A stretch of 64,000 nt of DNA. It comes from Zobellia nedashkovskayae. GTDB lineage: Bacteria > Bacteroidota > Bacteroidia > Flavobacteriales > Flavobacteriaceae. This document shows, piece by piece, positions 8,634 through 16,399 of the stretch (position 1 is the first letter of the stretch; each line of letters begins with the position of its first letter). Below the pieces are notes generated by a model, which saw only the letters and a program-made list of their open reading frames with translations, was not told the DNA's origin and made no database searches. The stretch lies in contig NZ_JADDXR010000002.1 of assembly GCF_015330125.1 (NCBI RefSeq), positions 2,554,685 to 2,618,684 of the forward strand, read 5' to 3'. The translations under genes were made by a program, and so were the position numbers.

Positions 8634-9509
8634 TTAGTGTATATGTTTGTGGGCCTTGTAAGAAGATCTCACTAGAGCACCACTTTCAACATGTCTGAAG
8701 CCCATTTCTAAGCCTATTTCTTCATATTTTTTGAATTGCTCTGGAAGAATAAATTCTTTTACAGGTAAATGTTTTTTGGAAGGTTGAAGGTATTGTCCAA
8801 TAGTGACTACATCTACATCGGCATCGCGCAAATCCCTCATGGTCTCTATTACTTCTTCCTCAAGTTCCCCTAAACCTAGCATAATTCCAGATTTAGTACG
8901 GTTTACACCATTGGCACGCAAATATCGTAAAGCCTCAAGGCTACGTTCATATTTTGCTTGTATACGCACTTCACGAGTAAGCCTTTTGACGGTTTCCATA
9001 TTGTGGGAAACAACCTCGGGACCTACTTCTATAATACGATCTAAATGTCTTTCTATTCCTTGAAAATCAGGAATCAATGTCTCAAGGGTCGTTTCGGGAT
9101 TCATTCTGCGAATGGCCTTTACGGTTTCCGCCCAAATGATAGAGCCCATATCTTTTAAATCATCTCTGTCTACAGAAGTAATAACGGCATGTTTGATGCC
9201 CATTATTTTAATTGAACGAGCTACTTTCTCAGGTTCTGCCCAATCTACGGTGTCTGGACGACCGGTCTGAACACCGCAAAAACCACATGATCTAGTACAA
9301 ACATTTCCAAGAATCATAAATGTAGCTGTACCTTCTCCCCAGCATTCACCCATATTTGGGCAGCTACCAGACGTACAGATGGTGTGAAGGTCGTATTTGT
9401 CTACTAAACTTCTAAGTTGAGTATACTTTTTACCTGTAGGAAGCTTAACTCTTAGCCATTTTGGTTTGCCTTTGGGAGGAATAACGTTACCTATAGTATC
9501 TGTGCTCAT
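8634..9509 (-). CDS. lipA: Lipoyl synthase
   Basis: 291 residues. A radical SAM enzyme that inserts two sulfurs into octanoyl groups on lipoyl domains, using SAM and two 4Fe-4S clusters. The auxiliary cluster cysteines are Cys45, Cys50 and Cys56 ([13 protein letters not shown]), and the radical SAM cluster cysteines are Cys71, Cys75 and Cys78 (CTRSCGFC). The C-terminal RSSY motif at 281-284 supplies the Ser ligand of the auxiliary cluster. It is separated by 102 bp from gap, and has its own promoter-like -7 element upstream. Confidence 0.97.
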   Translation of the reverse strand: MSTDTIGNVIPPKGKPKWLRVKLPTGKKYTQLRSLVDKYDLHTICTSGSCPNMGECWGEGTATFMILGNVCTRSCGFCGVQTGRPDTVDWAEPEKVARSIKIMGIKHAVITSVDRDDLKDMGSIIWAETVKAIRRMNPETTLETLIPDFQGIERHLDRIIEVGPEVVSHNMETVKRLTREVRIQAKYERSLEALRYLRANGVNRTKSGIMLGLGELEEEVIETMRDLRDADVDVVTIGQYLQPSKKHLPVKEFILPEQFKKYEEIGLEMGFRHVESGALVRSSYKAHKHIH

Positions 9510-9528
9510 AGTTTAGTGCAATTTTGTA

Positions 9529-9536
9529 CAAATATA
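9529..9536 (-). promoter_or_regulatory. Candidate -7 promoter element for lipA
   Basis: TATATTTG on the minus strand, an exact match to the Bacteroidetes TAnnTTTG element, ends 19 bases before the lipA ATG. No TTTG is seen at the expected -33 distance, so confidence is moderate. Confidence 0.45.
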
Positions 9537-9663
9537 CGATTTAGCGTTGCAGCACCGATGCTAATGAGTGGTTTTTGCTTTTAACTAAAAAGCACTTTTT
9601 GTGAGATTTAAGATAATACCTCATCAAAATAGAATTTGATATTTAATTCAGGTAGAGAGATTC

Positions 9664-10218
9664 CTACTTTTTCTGAATGACTTCAGCTAGAAGCTTTTTC
9701 GCTCTTAATAGTTTAACCTTAACGTTGTTAATAGGTTCATTAAGTTCTAGCGCTATATCCGCATAGCTCAATTCTTTAAAATACCTCAGGTTGATGACTT
9801 CTTGATAATGCGGCTTCAGTTTTTTAATATGCATTAAAAGGGTAGCCAAGTTCTGCTCTCTAATTAATTGATCTTCTCCAGATGGTGCATCGTCTAATAC
9901 CTTTTTAACCGCATCTTGATTTCCGCTGGTTTCAAGATTCCTTTTACGCTTCCGAATTAAATCTACGTGTATGTTCTTTGAAATGGTAATTAGCCAGGTA
10001 TTAAACTCGTAATCGGCATTATAGGTGCTTAATTTATCAAACGCCTTTGAAAAAGTCTGCACGGTAATATCTTCCGCATCACTCTCATTTTCAGTGCGTT
10101 TTAGCTGAAAACCGTAAACGCCGTTCCAGAAAGTATCTAAAAGTGTGCTGTAAGCAATTTGGCTGCCTGCAAGGGCTTTTTTTATGGTAATTTGAATATT
10201 GTCATCGGCTTTTGCCAA
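9664..10218 (-). CDS. ECF-type RNA polymerase sigma factor
   Basis: 184 residues with the two-domain ECF layout. Region 2 (about 20-90) includes ENESDAEDITVQTFSKAF and FNTWLITISKN. Region 4 (about 125-180) has the helix-turn-helix LRYFKELSYADIALELNE followed by VKVKLLRAKK. It redirects RNA polymerase to particular promoters, here unknown. Unlike the sigma factor at 11312 it has no anti-sigma gene next to it; its neighbour is the small Cys-rich membrane protein 25 bp upstream on the same strand, and the two are probably one transcript. Confidence 0.93.
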   Translation of the reverse strand: MAKADDNIQITIKKALAGSQIAYSTLLDTFWNGVYGFQLKRTENESDAEDITVQTFSKAFDKLSTYNADYEFNTWLITISKNIHVDLIRKRKRNLETSGNQDAVKKVLDDAPSGEDQLIREQNLATLLMHIKKLKPHYQEVINLRYFKELSYADIALELNEPINNVKVKLLRAKKLLAEVIQKK

Positions 10219-10243
10219 GAGTAGTTAGTTTGAAAATGAAAAT

Positions 10244-10462
10244 TTAAATTGAAGATTGAAGGTTTATGTTGTCTTCATTTTTACAGTCTTGTTCGCTCGG
10301 TAATTTACCGCACATACCACAAGCTTGCCCATCTTGATTCAAAAAAGGACTTTGACTAGCACAGGTGCCTGCAAATTTACCGTCTTTTTTTGCCCAGATT
10401 TTAATGGCTATTCCTGCAAATGCTAATGCCAATAAACCAATTGTCAATAATATGAGTTTCAT
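10244..10462 (-). CDS. Small Cys-rich single-pass membrane protein, unknown function
   Basis: 72 residues. Residues 1-23 form one hydrophobic helix (MKLILLTIGLLALAFAGIAI), then IKIWAKKDGKFAGTCASQ and a CGMCGK motif, with four cysteines in total (C34, C48, C51 and C60 by my count). The combination is well conserved in flavobacteria, where I know it only as membrane or secreted protein. The cysteines could bind metal or form a redox pair, but that is inference. It has a promoter-like element upstream and the sigma factor gene 25 bp downstream. Confidence 0.75.
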   Translation of the reverse strand: MKLILLTIGLLALAFAGIAIKIWAKKDGKFAGTCASQSPFLNQDGQACGMCGKLPSEQDCKNEDNINLQSSI

Positions 10463-10479
10463 ATAGATGAATTTTGAGA

Positions 10480-10487
10480 CAAAGATA
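10480..10487 (-). promoter_or_regulatory. Candidate -7 promoter element for the small Cys-rich gene and sigma factor
   Basis: TATCTTTG on the minus strand matches TAnnTTTG, 17 bases before the ATG at 10462 and directly after the preceding terminator. No clear TTTG is present at -33. Confidence 0.45.
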
Positions 10488-10494
10488 TAAAATT

Positions 10495-10522
10495 AAGCCC
10501 CGAAACGGAAGTTTCGGGGCTT
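10495..10522 (-). terminator. Terminator hairpin after the anti-sigma gene
   Basis: The 12-bp perfect stem AAGCCCCGAAAC / GTTTCGGGGCTT has a 4-base loop. On the minus strand AATTTTAT follows, a weak U tract. It lies 26 bp beyond the stop of the anti-sigma gene. Confidence 0.8.
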
Positions 10523-10548
10523 AATGATATCTTAAATAAGATGGTTGC

Positions 10549-11307
10549 TTAGAATGCTATATTCGCTACTATATTTTCTACGGACGGGCTTTTGTTTCCT
10601 CCCTTAGGCTCAATAGTAATATAACTTACAGCATCTTCTGCGTAAGGTAGTGCCAATAATTTTTCTTGACTGTTGGCCTCTTTGATAATTCCAAGGTTTA
10701 ACATTTCACCGTTAACCTCGGTCCACATTTGGTAGCATTGGTCTTTTGGTAAATGTGGAAGCTTACTTACATTAAGGTAAGAAAGTCTCTTAACAGGGTT
10801 TATATAGGCAACGGCCTTAAGTTCCTGTGCTTTTCTGTTTCCTTTAACCGTATATTTTTTAGTTTCTGGATTTTGAAGTACAATGAACTGGTTTCTAACA
10901 TCTTCTAACTGCGCGCGCATCGTTTCTTCTAAATCGTCAATTTTATTATTAACAATAGAGTTCTCTGATTGTAAGCTTTGATTTTGATCCCAGAAGAAAT
11001 AAGAAGAACCTGCAGAAATTAATACGGCAAAACTGGCAGCAACTGCCATGCGGTAAAAATTTCTTTTAAAGTTAGATTCTTTATTGATACTTGAAAGTAT
11101 TCTTTCTTTAAGGGCTTCTGGAGCTTTAACGGCATGCATTTTTGCATACGTTTCTAGGTTGTCTTGCAACTCTTCATAAGTTTTACGAACTTCTGGGTAC
11201 ATAGATAAGTAACGTTCTACTTGTAATGTTTCCTCAGTCGTTGTAGCACCCAAAAGATAGCTTTCCAGTAAATCGGAGTCTAAAAATAGTTTTATCTTTT
11301 CTTTCAT
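10549..11307 (-). CDS. Anti-sigma factor, RskA type
   Basis: 252 residues. The cytoplasmic N-terminal part (about 1-80) contains the anti-sigma segment ESYLLGATTTEETLQVERYL. One membrane helix follows (about 84-106, FYRMAVAASFAVLISAG), then a short coiled coil (about 110-140). The C-terminal periplasmic domain (about 150-252) matches the RskA C-terminal fold, with KDQCYQMWTEVNG and SYITIEPKGG. It should hold the sigma factor encoded 4 bp upstream at the membrane until a signal releases it. The signal is not known. A strong hairpin closes this two-gene operon. Confidence 0.92.
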   Translation of the reverse strand: MKEKIKLFLDSDLLESYLLGATTTEETLQVERYLSMYPEVRKTYEELQDNLETYAKMHAVKAPEALKERILSSINKESNFKRNFYRMAVAASFAVLISAGSSYFFWDQNQSLQSENSIVNNKIDDLEETMRAQLEDVRNQFIVLQNPETKKYTVKGNRKAQELKAVAYINPVKRLSYLNVSKLPHLPKDQCYQMWTEVNGEMLNLGIIKEANSQEKLLALPYAEDAVSYITIEPKGGNKSPSVENIVANIAF

Positions 11308-11311
11308 GGTA

Positions 11312-11878
11312 TTAGGATATCAGGTTTATTGATAACAACAACAACATTGTTGGGCCATAAATTTTCTTGAGTTCCCTAAGTCCGATCTTTAATCTAGATT
11401 TGATAGTTCCCAACGGAATATTAAGCTCATCGCTCGCTTCCTGTTGTGTCATCCCCTCAAAAAACAAGGCATCCAACACAATTTGGTATTTGGTCTCTAT
11501 TTTCTCTAAATTTTCACGGACGTCCATAAACTCTGGTCTTATGCTGTTGACGCCTAAATTATATACGTCAGAAACATCGATTTGGATTTCCTTATCGCTT
11601 TTTGTATTAACACTTCTTAATTTATCTATTGCAGTATTGCGTGTTATACGAAATAACCATGTAAAAAGTTTTGCTTTAGACGAGTCGTACGAATCAGATT
11701 TTTTCCAAATTTTGATAAAACTTTCCTGTAATACATCCTGTGCCAATTCCTCATTTCGAACTACTTTGTTGGCCACCCCCAAAAGCGTGTCGCCATAATG
11801 CTCATACAAGAGTGAAATGGCTTTTTCATCTCTTTCCTGAAGTAGTTCTACAATATGTTTTTCCAGTAGTGTACTCAT
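11312..11878 (-). CDS. ECF-type RNA polymerase sigma factor, SigK-like
   Basis: 188 residues. Region 2 (about 18-85) includes ELAQDVLQESFIKIWKKSD and FTWLFRITRNTAIDKLRS; region 4 (about 125-175) has ALFFEGMTQQEASDELNIP and GTIKSRLKIGLREL. The four-base gap to the RskA-type gene makes this a standard sigma/anti-sigma pair. The C-terminal end (about 176-188) is hydrophobic, which is unusual for a soluble sigma factor and might aid membrane docking. In many Bacteroidetes such pairs answer to oxidative or envelope stress, but nothing in the sequence names the signal. Confidence 0.93.
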   Translation of the reverse strand: MSTLLEKHIVELLQERDEKAISLLYEHYGDTLLGVANKVVRNEELAQDVLQESFIKIWKKSDSYDSSKAKLFTWLFRITRNTAIDKLRSVNTKSDKEIQIDVSDVYNLGVNSIRPEFMDVRENLEKIETKYQIVLDALFFEGMTQQEASDELNIPLGTIKSRLKIGLRELKKIYGPTMLLLLSINLIS

Positions 11879-12006
11879 GTTATAGTGCCGGAGTCAAAAA
11901 AAATGAATGTTTGGGCATCCAATTCAATTGCTAATACCGTATATGTTTAAACGCTAATTTATAAAATTGATTTTTATATAGACGTTTTCTAAAATATTAA
12001 TAATAT

Positions 12007-12033
12007 AAATGTGCACTTGGTAACTGCACATTT
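12007..12033. repeat. Perfect inverted repeat in the murB-sigma gap
   Basis: AAATGTGCA and TGCACATTT are separated by 9 bases. On the plus strand a short T run follows. No plus-strand gene precedes it, so it may be part of the termination region of the murB operon or a binding site. Confidence 0.4.
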
Positions 12034-12061
12034 AATTTTTGGTTAGTTTGGTTTGGTATAG

Positions 12062-12084
12062 CCCCCTAGATTTATCTTTGGGGG
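12062..12084 (-). terminator. Possible terminator of the aminotransferase-murB operon
   Basis: CCCCC pairs with GGGGG around a 13-base spacer that can add AGA/TCT. It begins 4 bp after the murB stop. There is no U tract on the minus strand, so termination efficiency is uncertain. Confidence 0.45.
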
Positions 12085-12088
12085 TTAT

Positions 12089-13105
12089 TTATTTTATGAT
12101 GTTTACTTCCGGTGATATACTAATGCCGAATTTCTTCTTCACTTCATCAATTATTCTATAGGCTAAGTTTAGTATCTCCTGACCTGTAGCTGTACCATGA
12201 TTAACAAGTACTAATGCCTGATTTTTGTGAATTCCTGCATCACCGAATCTCTTACCCTTAAAACCGCATTGTTCAATTAACCAACCTGCGGGTATCTTAA
12301 AACTTTCATCCGTAATTTTATAGGATGGAGCCTCTGGGTGTAGAGCAATGAATTTATTGTATTCTTCGATACTTATTACCGGATTTTTAAAAAAACTACC
12401 GCTATTGCCCAAAACTGCGGGATCCGGCAATTTACTTTGCCTAATTGCTATTACAGCATTTGAAATATCTTTTATAGTGGGGTTTAAAATTCCCATCTTT
12501 TCAAGTTCGGTTTCAATAGCTCCATAAGATGTATTTTTCTTATGGTTGTTTTTGCTTAGTTGAAAGGTTACCGAAGTAATAATATATTTTCCTTTTCCTT
12601 CGTTTTTGAAAAAAGAATCGCGATAACCAAACTGGCAATCTTCTTTTGAAAAGGTTTTTAAGGTTTGCGTTTCAATATGCATTGCTTCACAGGAAACGAA
12701 ATTGTCTTTTAACTCAACCCCGTAAGCACCTATATTTTGTATTGGCGCAGTACCTGTATTGCCAGGAATAAGAGACATATTCTCTAGTCCGCCATAACCA
12801 TTGTCTAGCGTCCATAACACCATTTGGTGCCAATTTTCTCCTGCCATGATTTTTAAAAAGACGTTGTCGTCACTTTCTTCAATGACTTCTTTGCCTTTTA
12901 AGTTAATGTGCATTACCAATGCATTTATATCATCGGTAATCAACATATTACTTCCACCGCTGAGAACAAATTTGTTTGGGTAACCATCTAGTTGAAGCCC
13001 CGCTTTAAGGTCCTCCAAACTATTAATTTCAATAAAGAATTGAGCTTTTGCATCAATTCCGAAAGTGTTATATGATTTAAGGGATATGTCTTTGGTAACC
13101 TCCAT
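12089..13105 (-). CDS. murB: UDP-N-acetylenolpyruvoylglucosamine reductase
   Basis: 338 residues, the long type I form. It reduces UDP-GlcNAc-enolpyruvate to UDP-MurNAc with NADPH, in the cytoplasm, in peptidoglycan synthesis. FAD-binding elements include LSGGSNMLI (about 47-55) and IPGNTGTAPIQNIGAYG (about 113-129). The catalytic Ser lies in LGNSGSFFKNP and the catalytic Glu in the C-terminal SPEVNII. The start ATG shares one base with the TAA of the aminotransferase gene (TAATG), so the two are translationally coupled. Confidence 0.96.
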   Translation of the reverse strand: MEVTKDISLKSYNTFGIDAKAQFFIEINSLEDLKAGLQLDGYPNKFVLSGGSNMLITDDINALVMHINLKGKEVIEESDDNVFLKIMAGENWHQMVLWTLDNGYGGLENMSLIPGNTGTAPIQNIGAYGVELKDNFVSCEAMHIETQTLKTFSKEDCQFGYRDSFFKNEGKGKYIITSVTFQLSKNNHKKNTSYGAIETELEKMGILNPTIKDISNAVIAIRQSKLPDPAVLGNSGSFFKNPVISIEEYNKFIALHPEAPSYKITDESFKIPAGWLIEQCGFKGKRFGDAGIHKNQALVLVNHGTATGQEILNLAYRIIDEVKKKFGISISPEVNIIK

Positions 13106-14295
13106 TAAGCTATATAACTTTTTAACGCCTCCTTTAGTATATTAACGGCTCTCTTTAAGTTTTCTTTGTCCAGAACATAGGCAATTCTAATTTGGTTCTT
13201 CCCAAGTCCTTCCGAAGCGTAGAATCCTGCTGCTGGTGCAACCATAACAGTTTCATTGTTCAACCTAAAATCTTCTAATAACCATTGTGCAAAATCATCG
13301 GCATCTGTAATAGGTAATTCTGCAATGCAATAAAAAGCACCTTGTGGTTTACCTACTTTAATACCTTCAATTTTTTCTAGTTCTTCAATAAGCACGTTTC
13401 TACGACCTACATATTCTTCTTTTACGTCATCAAAATAACTTTGAGGTGTTTCTAAAGCGGCTTCACTAGCAATTTGCGCGTAGGTTGGGGGTGATAATCT
13501 TGCTTGGGCAAATTTTAGAGCTGTCTTAATAACATCTTTATTCTTTGTAACCAGGCACCCAATACGAGCGCCACACATGCTGTATCTTTTGCTAACGGAG
13601 TCTACGATAATGGCATTCTCTTCCAATCCTTCTTCTTGTAAAATTGAGTAGTGTTCTTTTCCGTCGTAGGTAAACTCTCTGTATACTTCGTCTGCAATTA
13701 AAAATAGATCATGTTTTTTAACGATTGCAGCCAGTTTTTTGATTTCTTCTTTAGTATACAGGTATCCTGTAGGATTACCAGGATTGCATATAAGAATTGC
13801 TTTGGTTTTGGGAGTAATCAACTTTTCGAATTCTTCAATGGCCGGGAGGGCAAAATTAGAATCGATATGAGATATCACAGGAACAACTTTTACCCCTGTT
13901 GCGGTTGCAAAACCGTTGTAGTTGGCATAAAAAGGTTCAGGAATAATAATTTCATCATCATTATCCGCAATACTGCCCATAGTAAAAGCCAAAGCTTCGG
14001 ACCCACCAGTGGTAACTATAATATCTTTAGCTGTTACGTGAATATTGTTTTTGGCATAGTAAGCCGCAAGTTTTTCACGGTATTCTTCTGACCCTTCCGT
14101 ACGGCTATAGGCAATAACTTCTAGTGTATTATTTTTTACCGCATCTAGCGCTACCTGGGGCGTTTTTATGTCCGGTTGGCCAATATTGAGGTGAATTACT
14201 TTTGCCCCTTTTTTCTTTGCTTCTTCTGCATAGGGAACCAATTTTCTAATAGGAGATTCGGGCATAGAAAGCCCTTTATGTGATACTGATGGCAT
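13105..14295 (-). CDS. PLP-dependent aminotransferase, aspartate aminotransferase family (class I)
   Basis: 396 residues. Fold type I aminotransferase; the PLP Lys is in SVSKRYSMCGARIG (about residue 238), NPGNPTGYLYTKEE and ADEVYREF are the other PLP contacts, and a C-terminal Arg in NQIRIAYVL should bind the substrate carboxylate. The subgroup moves amino groups between aspartate, glutamate and related amino acids; the exact substrate cannot be read from sequence. It precedes murB with a one-base overlap. An N-terminal MPSVSHKGLSMPESPIRKL is typical of flavobacterial members. No promoter of the canonical form was found upstream. Confidence 0.9.
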   Translation of the reverse strand: MPSVSHKGLSMPESPIRKLVPYAEEAKKKGAKVIHLNIGQPDIKTPQVALDAVKNNTLEVIAYSRTEGSEEYREKLAAYYAKNNIHVTAKDIIVTTGGSEALAFTMGSIADNDDEIIIPEPFYANYNGFATATGVKVVPVISHIDSNFALPAIEEFEKLITPKTKAILICNPGNPTGYLYTKEEIKKLAAIVKKHDLFLIADEVYREFTYDGKEHYSILQEEGLEENAIIVDSVSKRYSMCGARIGCLVTKNKDVIKTALKFAQARLSPPTYAQIASEAALETPQSYFDDVKEEYVGRRNVLIEELEKIEGIKVGKPQGAFYCIAELPITDADDFAQWLLEDFRLNNETVMVAPAAGFYASEGLGKNQIRIAYVLDKENLKRAVNILKEALKSYIA

Positions 14296-14436
14296 ATAGG
14301 TTCAATTTAGTTACAAAAATGAGGAAACCAAATGAGAAAACCATACCAGATGGGAAAATCGTTTATTGATAATTTGTTAAAAAAGAACAGATGTATTTAT
14401 AAATATCGTAAATTATAAAGGGAAAAATGAGAAAAG

Positions 14437-15765
14437 TTGAAAACGCTACGATTACATATCATCTTTTTTTTAATGTTACTATCTTCTTTGGTAACAGCAC
14501 AGGGCTTCAACTTGCCCAAAGGTCAAAAAATTGAAAAATTAAAGTTTCAGCTAATAAATAATTTAATTGTAGTGCCCATTGAAGTAAATGGCACTGAATT
14601 ATCGTTTCTATTGGATTCTGGGGTGAGCACACCTATACTGTTCAATATATCGGAGAAAGATTCTATTCAAATAAACAATGTTTCTGAGATTACCATAAAA
14701 GGCTTTGGAGGTGATGTTCCTATAAAGGCACTGGTTTCTAATGGAAACCAATTTCGATTAAAAAATATAACCAACGAAGACCAAAAGCTATTCGTTGTGA
14801 TGGATAAAAGTATTAATTTTTCAACTTCCATGGGTATTCCTGTACATGGTATTATTGGATACGATCTTTTTAGGGATTTTGTAGTTGATATCAATTATAT
14901 ACGCAAGACCATTAAATTCCGAGATTCAGAAAGTTATGTGTATTCAAAAAATAAAAACAAGCAGGTTCTGCCATTATCTATCAGGTCTAAAAAGGCGTAT
15001 CTAAATACGGGGCTTTATCTAAAAGATAGAAAAGAGTTTTCTGTAAGGCTTTTGCTGGATACCGGAAGTAGCGATGCTCTCTGGCTTTTTAAGAATGATT
15101 CTATAGATGTGCCCGATAAGCATTATGACGACTTTTTGGGTAAAGGTCTTAACGGTAACATTTATGGAAAAAGAACCAAAGTAGATGGCCTGCGTATAGG
15201 TCGTTTTATGTTAAACGATGCAAAAGCTGCTTTTCCCGATAAAGAATCTATGCGGGAACTGAAGAATCTAACGGGGCGTAATGGTAGCATTGGTGGCTGC
15301 GTTTTAAAGCGTTTTAATGTGGTCTTTGATTACCAACGAAACCGTATTACCTTCAGCAAGAATTCTAACTTTGGCAAACCTTTTAAATACAACCTATCTG
15401 GATTAGACCTGCAACATGAAGGCATTCGTTATATAGCGGAAAGTATTGCGGATGACCAAGGAGTAGTATATAATCATAAAAGCGATTTTGGTAATGTGCA
15501 GTTGCTTTTTGAGGGTCAGACTAGATTAAGTGTTGCTCCAGAAATTATTGTGTCTGCCATTAGGGCAGGGAGCCCCGCGCATGAAGCGGGCCTGAAGGAG
15601 GGTGATGTTATCTTGGCGGTAAACGGTAAAAAAATTCACCGTTATAAGCTTCAAGATATTCTGGAGATGATCAATGAAAAAGAAGGGAAACGTGTTAAAT
15701 TACTTATTGAACGGTATAATTCTGATTTGCTCTTCTCCTTTGTTCTTAAGAATATGCTCAAATAA
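14437..15765 (+). CDS. Exported retropepsin-like aspartic protease with two DS/TG lobes and a C-terminal PDZ domain
   Basis: 442 residues. Signal peptide at 1-22, then two pepsin-like lobes, each with a catalytic-type Asp: LLDSGVSTP with Asp60 and LLLDTGSSDALW with Asp208. A flap-like segment HGIIGYDLFRDFVVDINY follows the first. A PDZ domain at about 350-440 has AGSPAHEAGLKEGDVILAVNG. The layout suggests a periplasmic protease whose two Asp come from one chain, unlike viral dimeric retropepsins. The start codon is TTG, because the only nearby ATG (14427) is in another frame. Substrates are unknown. It converges with DUF1573. Confidence 0.88.
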   Translation: MKTLRLHIIFFLMLLSSLVTAQGFNLPKGQKIEKLKFQLINNLIVVPIEVNGTELSFLLDSGVSTPILFNISEKDSIQINNVSEITIKGFGGDVPIKALVSNGNQFRLKNITNEDQKLFVVMDKSINFSTSMGIPVHGIIGYDLFRDFVVDINYIRKTIKFRDSESYVYSKNKNKQVLPLSIRSKKAYLNTGLYLKDRKEFSVRLLLDTGSSDALWLFKNDSIDVPDKHYDDFLGKGLNGNIYGKRTKVDGLRIGRFMLNDAKAAFPDKESMRELKNLTGRNGSIGGCVLKRFNVVFDYQRNRITFSKNSNFGKPFKYNLSGLDLQHEGIRYIAESIADDQGVVYNHKSDFGNVQLLFEGQTRLSVAPEIIVSAIRAGSPAHEAGLKEGDVILAVNGKKIHRYKLQDILEMINEKEGKRVKLLIERYNSDLLFSFVLKNMLK

Positions 15766-15792
15766 AAAAACCCAATCTTTCGATCGGGGTTT
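15764..15792 (-). terminator. Terminator between the convergent retropepsin and DUF1573 genes
   Basis: Read on the minus strand: AAACCC, a bulged C, GATC, a GAAA tetraloop, GATT, GGGTTT, then four further T. The T run makes it best suited to the DUF1573 transcript, though the hairpin also lies right after the protease stop. Confidence 0.7.
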
Positions 15793-15813
15793 AATTTAAA
15801 TTTTTAGATAATG

Positions 15814-16200
15814 TTATTTGCCATCCGCGGCTTTAACTTCACCTTTAATTTTAAGAACCTTAGTAGGTGTATCTGCATTAGAAATAACGGTTATTGCTTT
15901 TCTAATTGGACCTACACGGTTGGTGTCATATTTTACAGAAATCTCTCCTGTCTTACCCGGTAAAATTGGGTCTTCAGGTTTTTTAGGAATGGTACAACCA
16001 CAACTAGAGCTTACTTTGCTAATAATTAAAGGCGCTTGGCCGGTATTGGTAAATTCAAAAACGCGGACGCCATCGGCTCCTTTTTGAATTTCACCGTAGT
16101 CTACGGTTTCGGATTTGAATTCGATTTTAGCGGCCTTGTCCTGTGCGGTAAGGGATAATCCCATTAGGCCAACAAATAATACGAGTACAATTTTTTTCAT
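15814..16200 (-). CDS. Exported DUF1573 domain protein
   Basis: About 128 residues. A signal peptide (MKKIVLVLFVGLMGLSLTAQ) leads to one DUF1573 domain, an immunoglobulin-like fold of the ASH/MSP type. The core reads FEFTNTGQAPLIISKV, then SSCGCTIP with a CxC, and PGKTGEISVKYDTNRVGP. Bacteroidetes have many such exported proteins of unknown role. I use the ATG at 16200 and not the one at 16224, because a promoter -7 element covers 16222-16229 and transcription would begin after it. Confidence 0.9.
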   Translation of the reverse strand: MKKIVLVLFVGLMGLSLTAQDKAAKIEFKSETVDYGEIQKGADGVRVFEFTNTGQAPLIISKVSSSCGCTIPKKPEDPILPGKTGEISVKYDTNRVGPIRKAITVISNADTPTKVLKIKGEVKAADGK

Positions 16201-16221
16201 TTTATTAAATTTAGGGAATTT

Positions 16222-16253
16222 CAAAAATAAATCTTTTAAGATGAACCTCCAAA
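16222..16253 (-). promoter_or_regulatory. Promoter of the DUF1573 gene
   Basis: On the minus strand TTTG (16253-16250), 20 bases, then TATTTTTG (16229-16222). Both elements match the Bacteroidetes -33/-7 consensus. Transcription would start around 16215, about 15 nt before the ATG at 16200. Confidence 0.65.
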
Positions 16254-16399
16254 ATTCTTTTGTTATCTGTTAACGTTACTTATTTTTGTTTCGTATTTGA
16301 AACTAGGCAAAATTGCCATAAATTATATATAACGTAACTTCTTATTTCGGTCTTTATTGTTATGACCGTCAATCCTTAGACAAAAACCGTTCCAAAAAT

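Noticed and set aside
10495..10522. Considered as a regulatory palindrome
   Set aside because: Its position after the anti-sigma gene and stem-loop shape make it a terminator.
11367..11798. Plus-strand frame of 143 codons across the sigma factor gene
   Set aside because: Antisense shadow of a well-recognised ECF sigma factor; Ser/Leu-rich composition.
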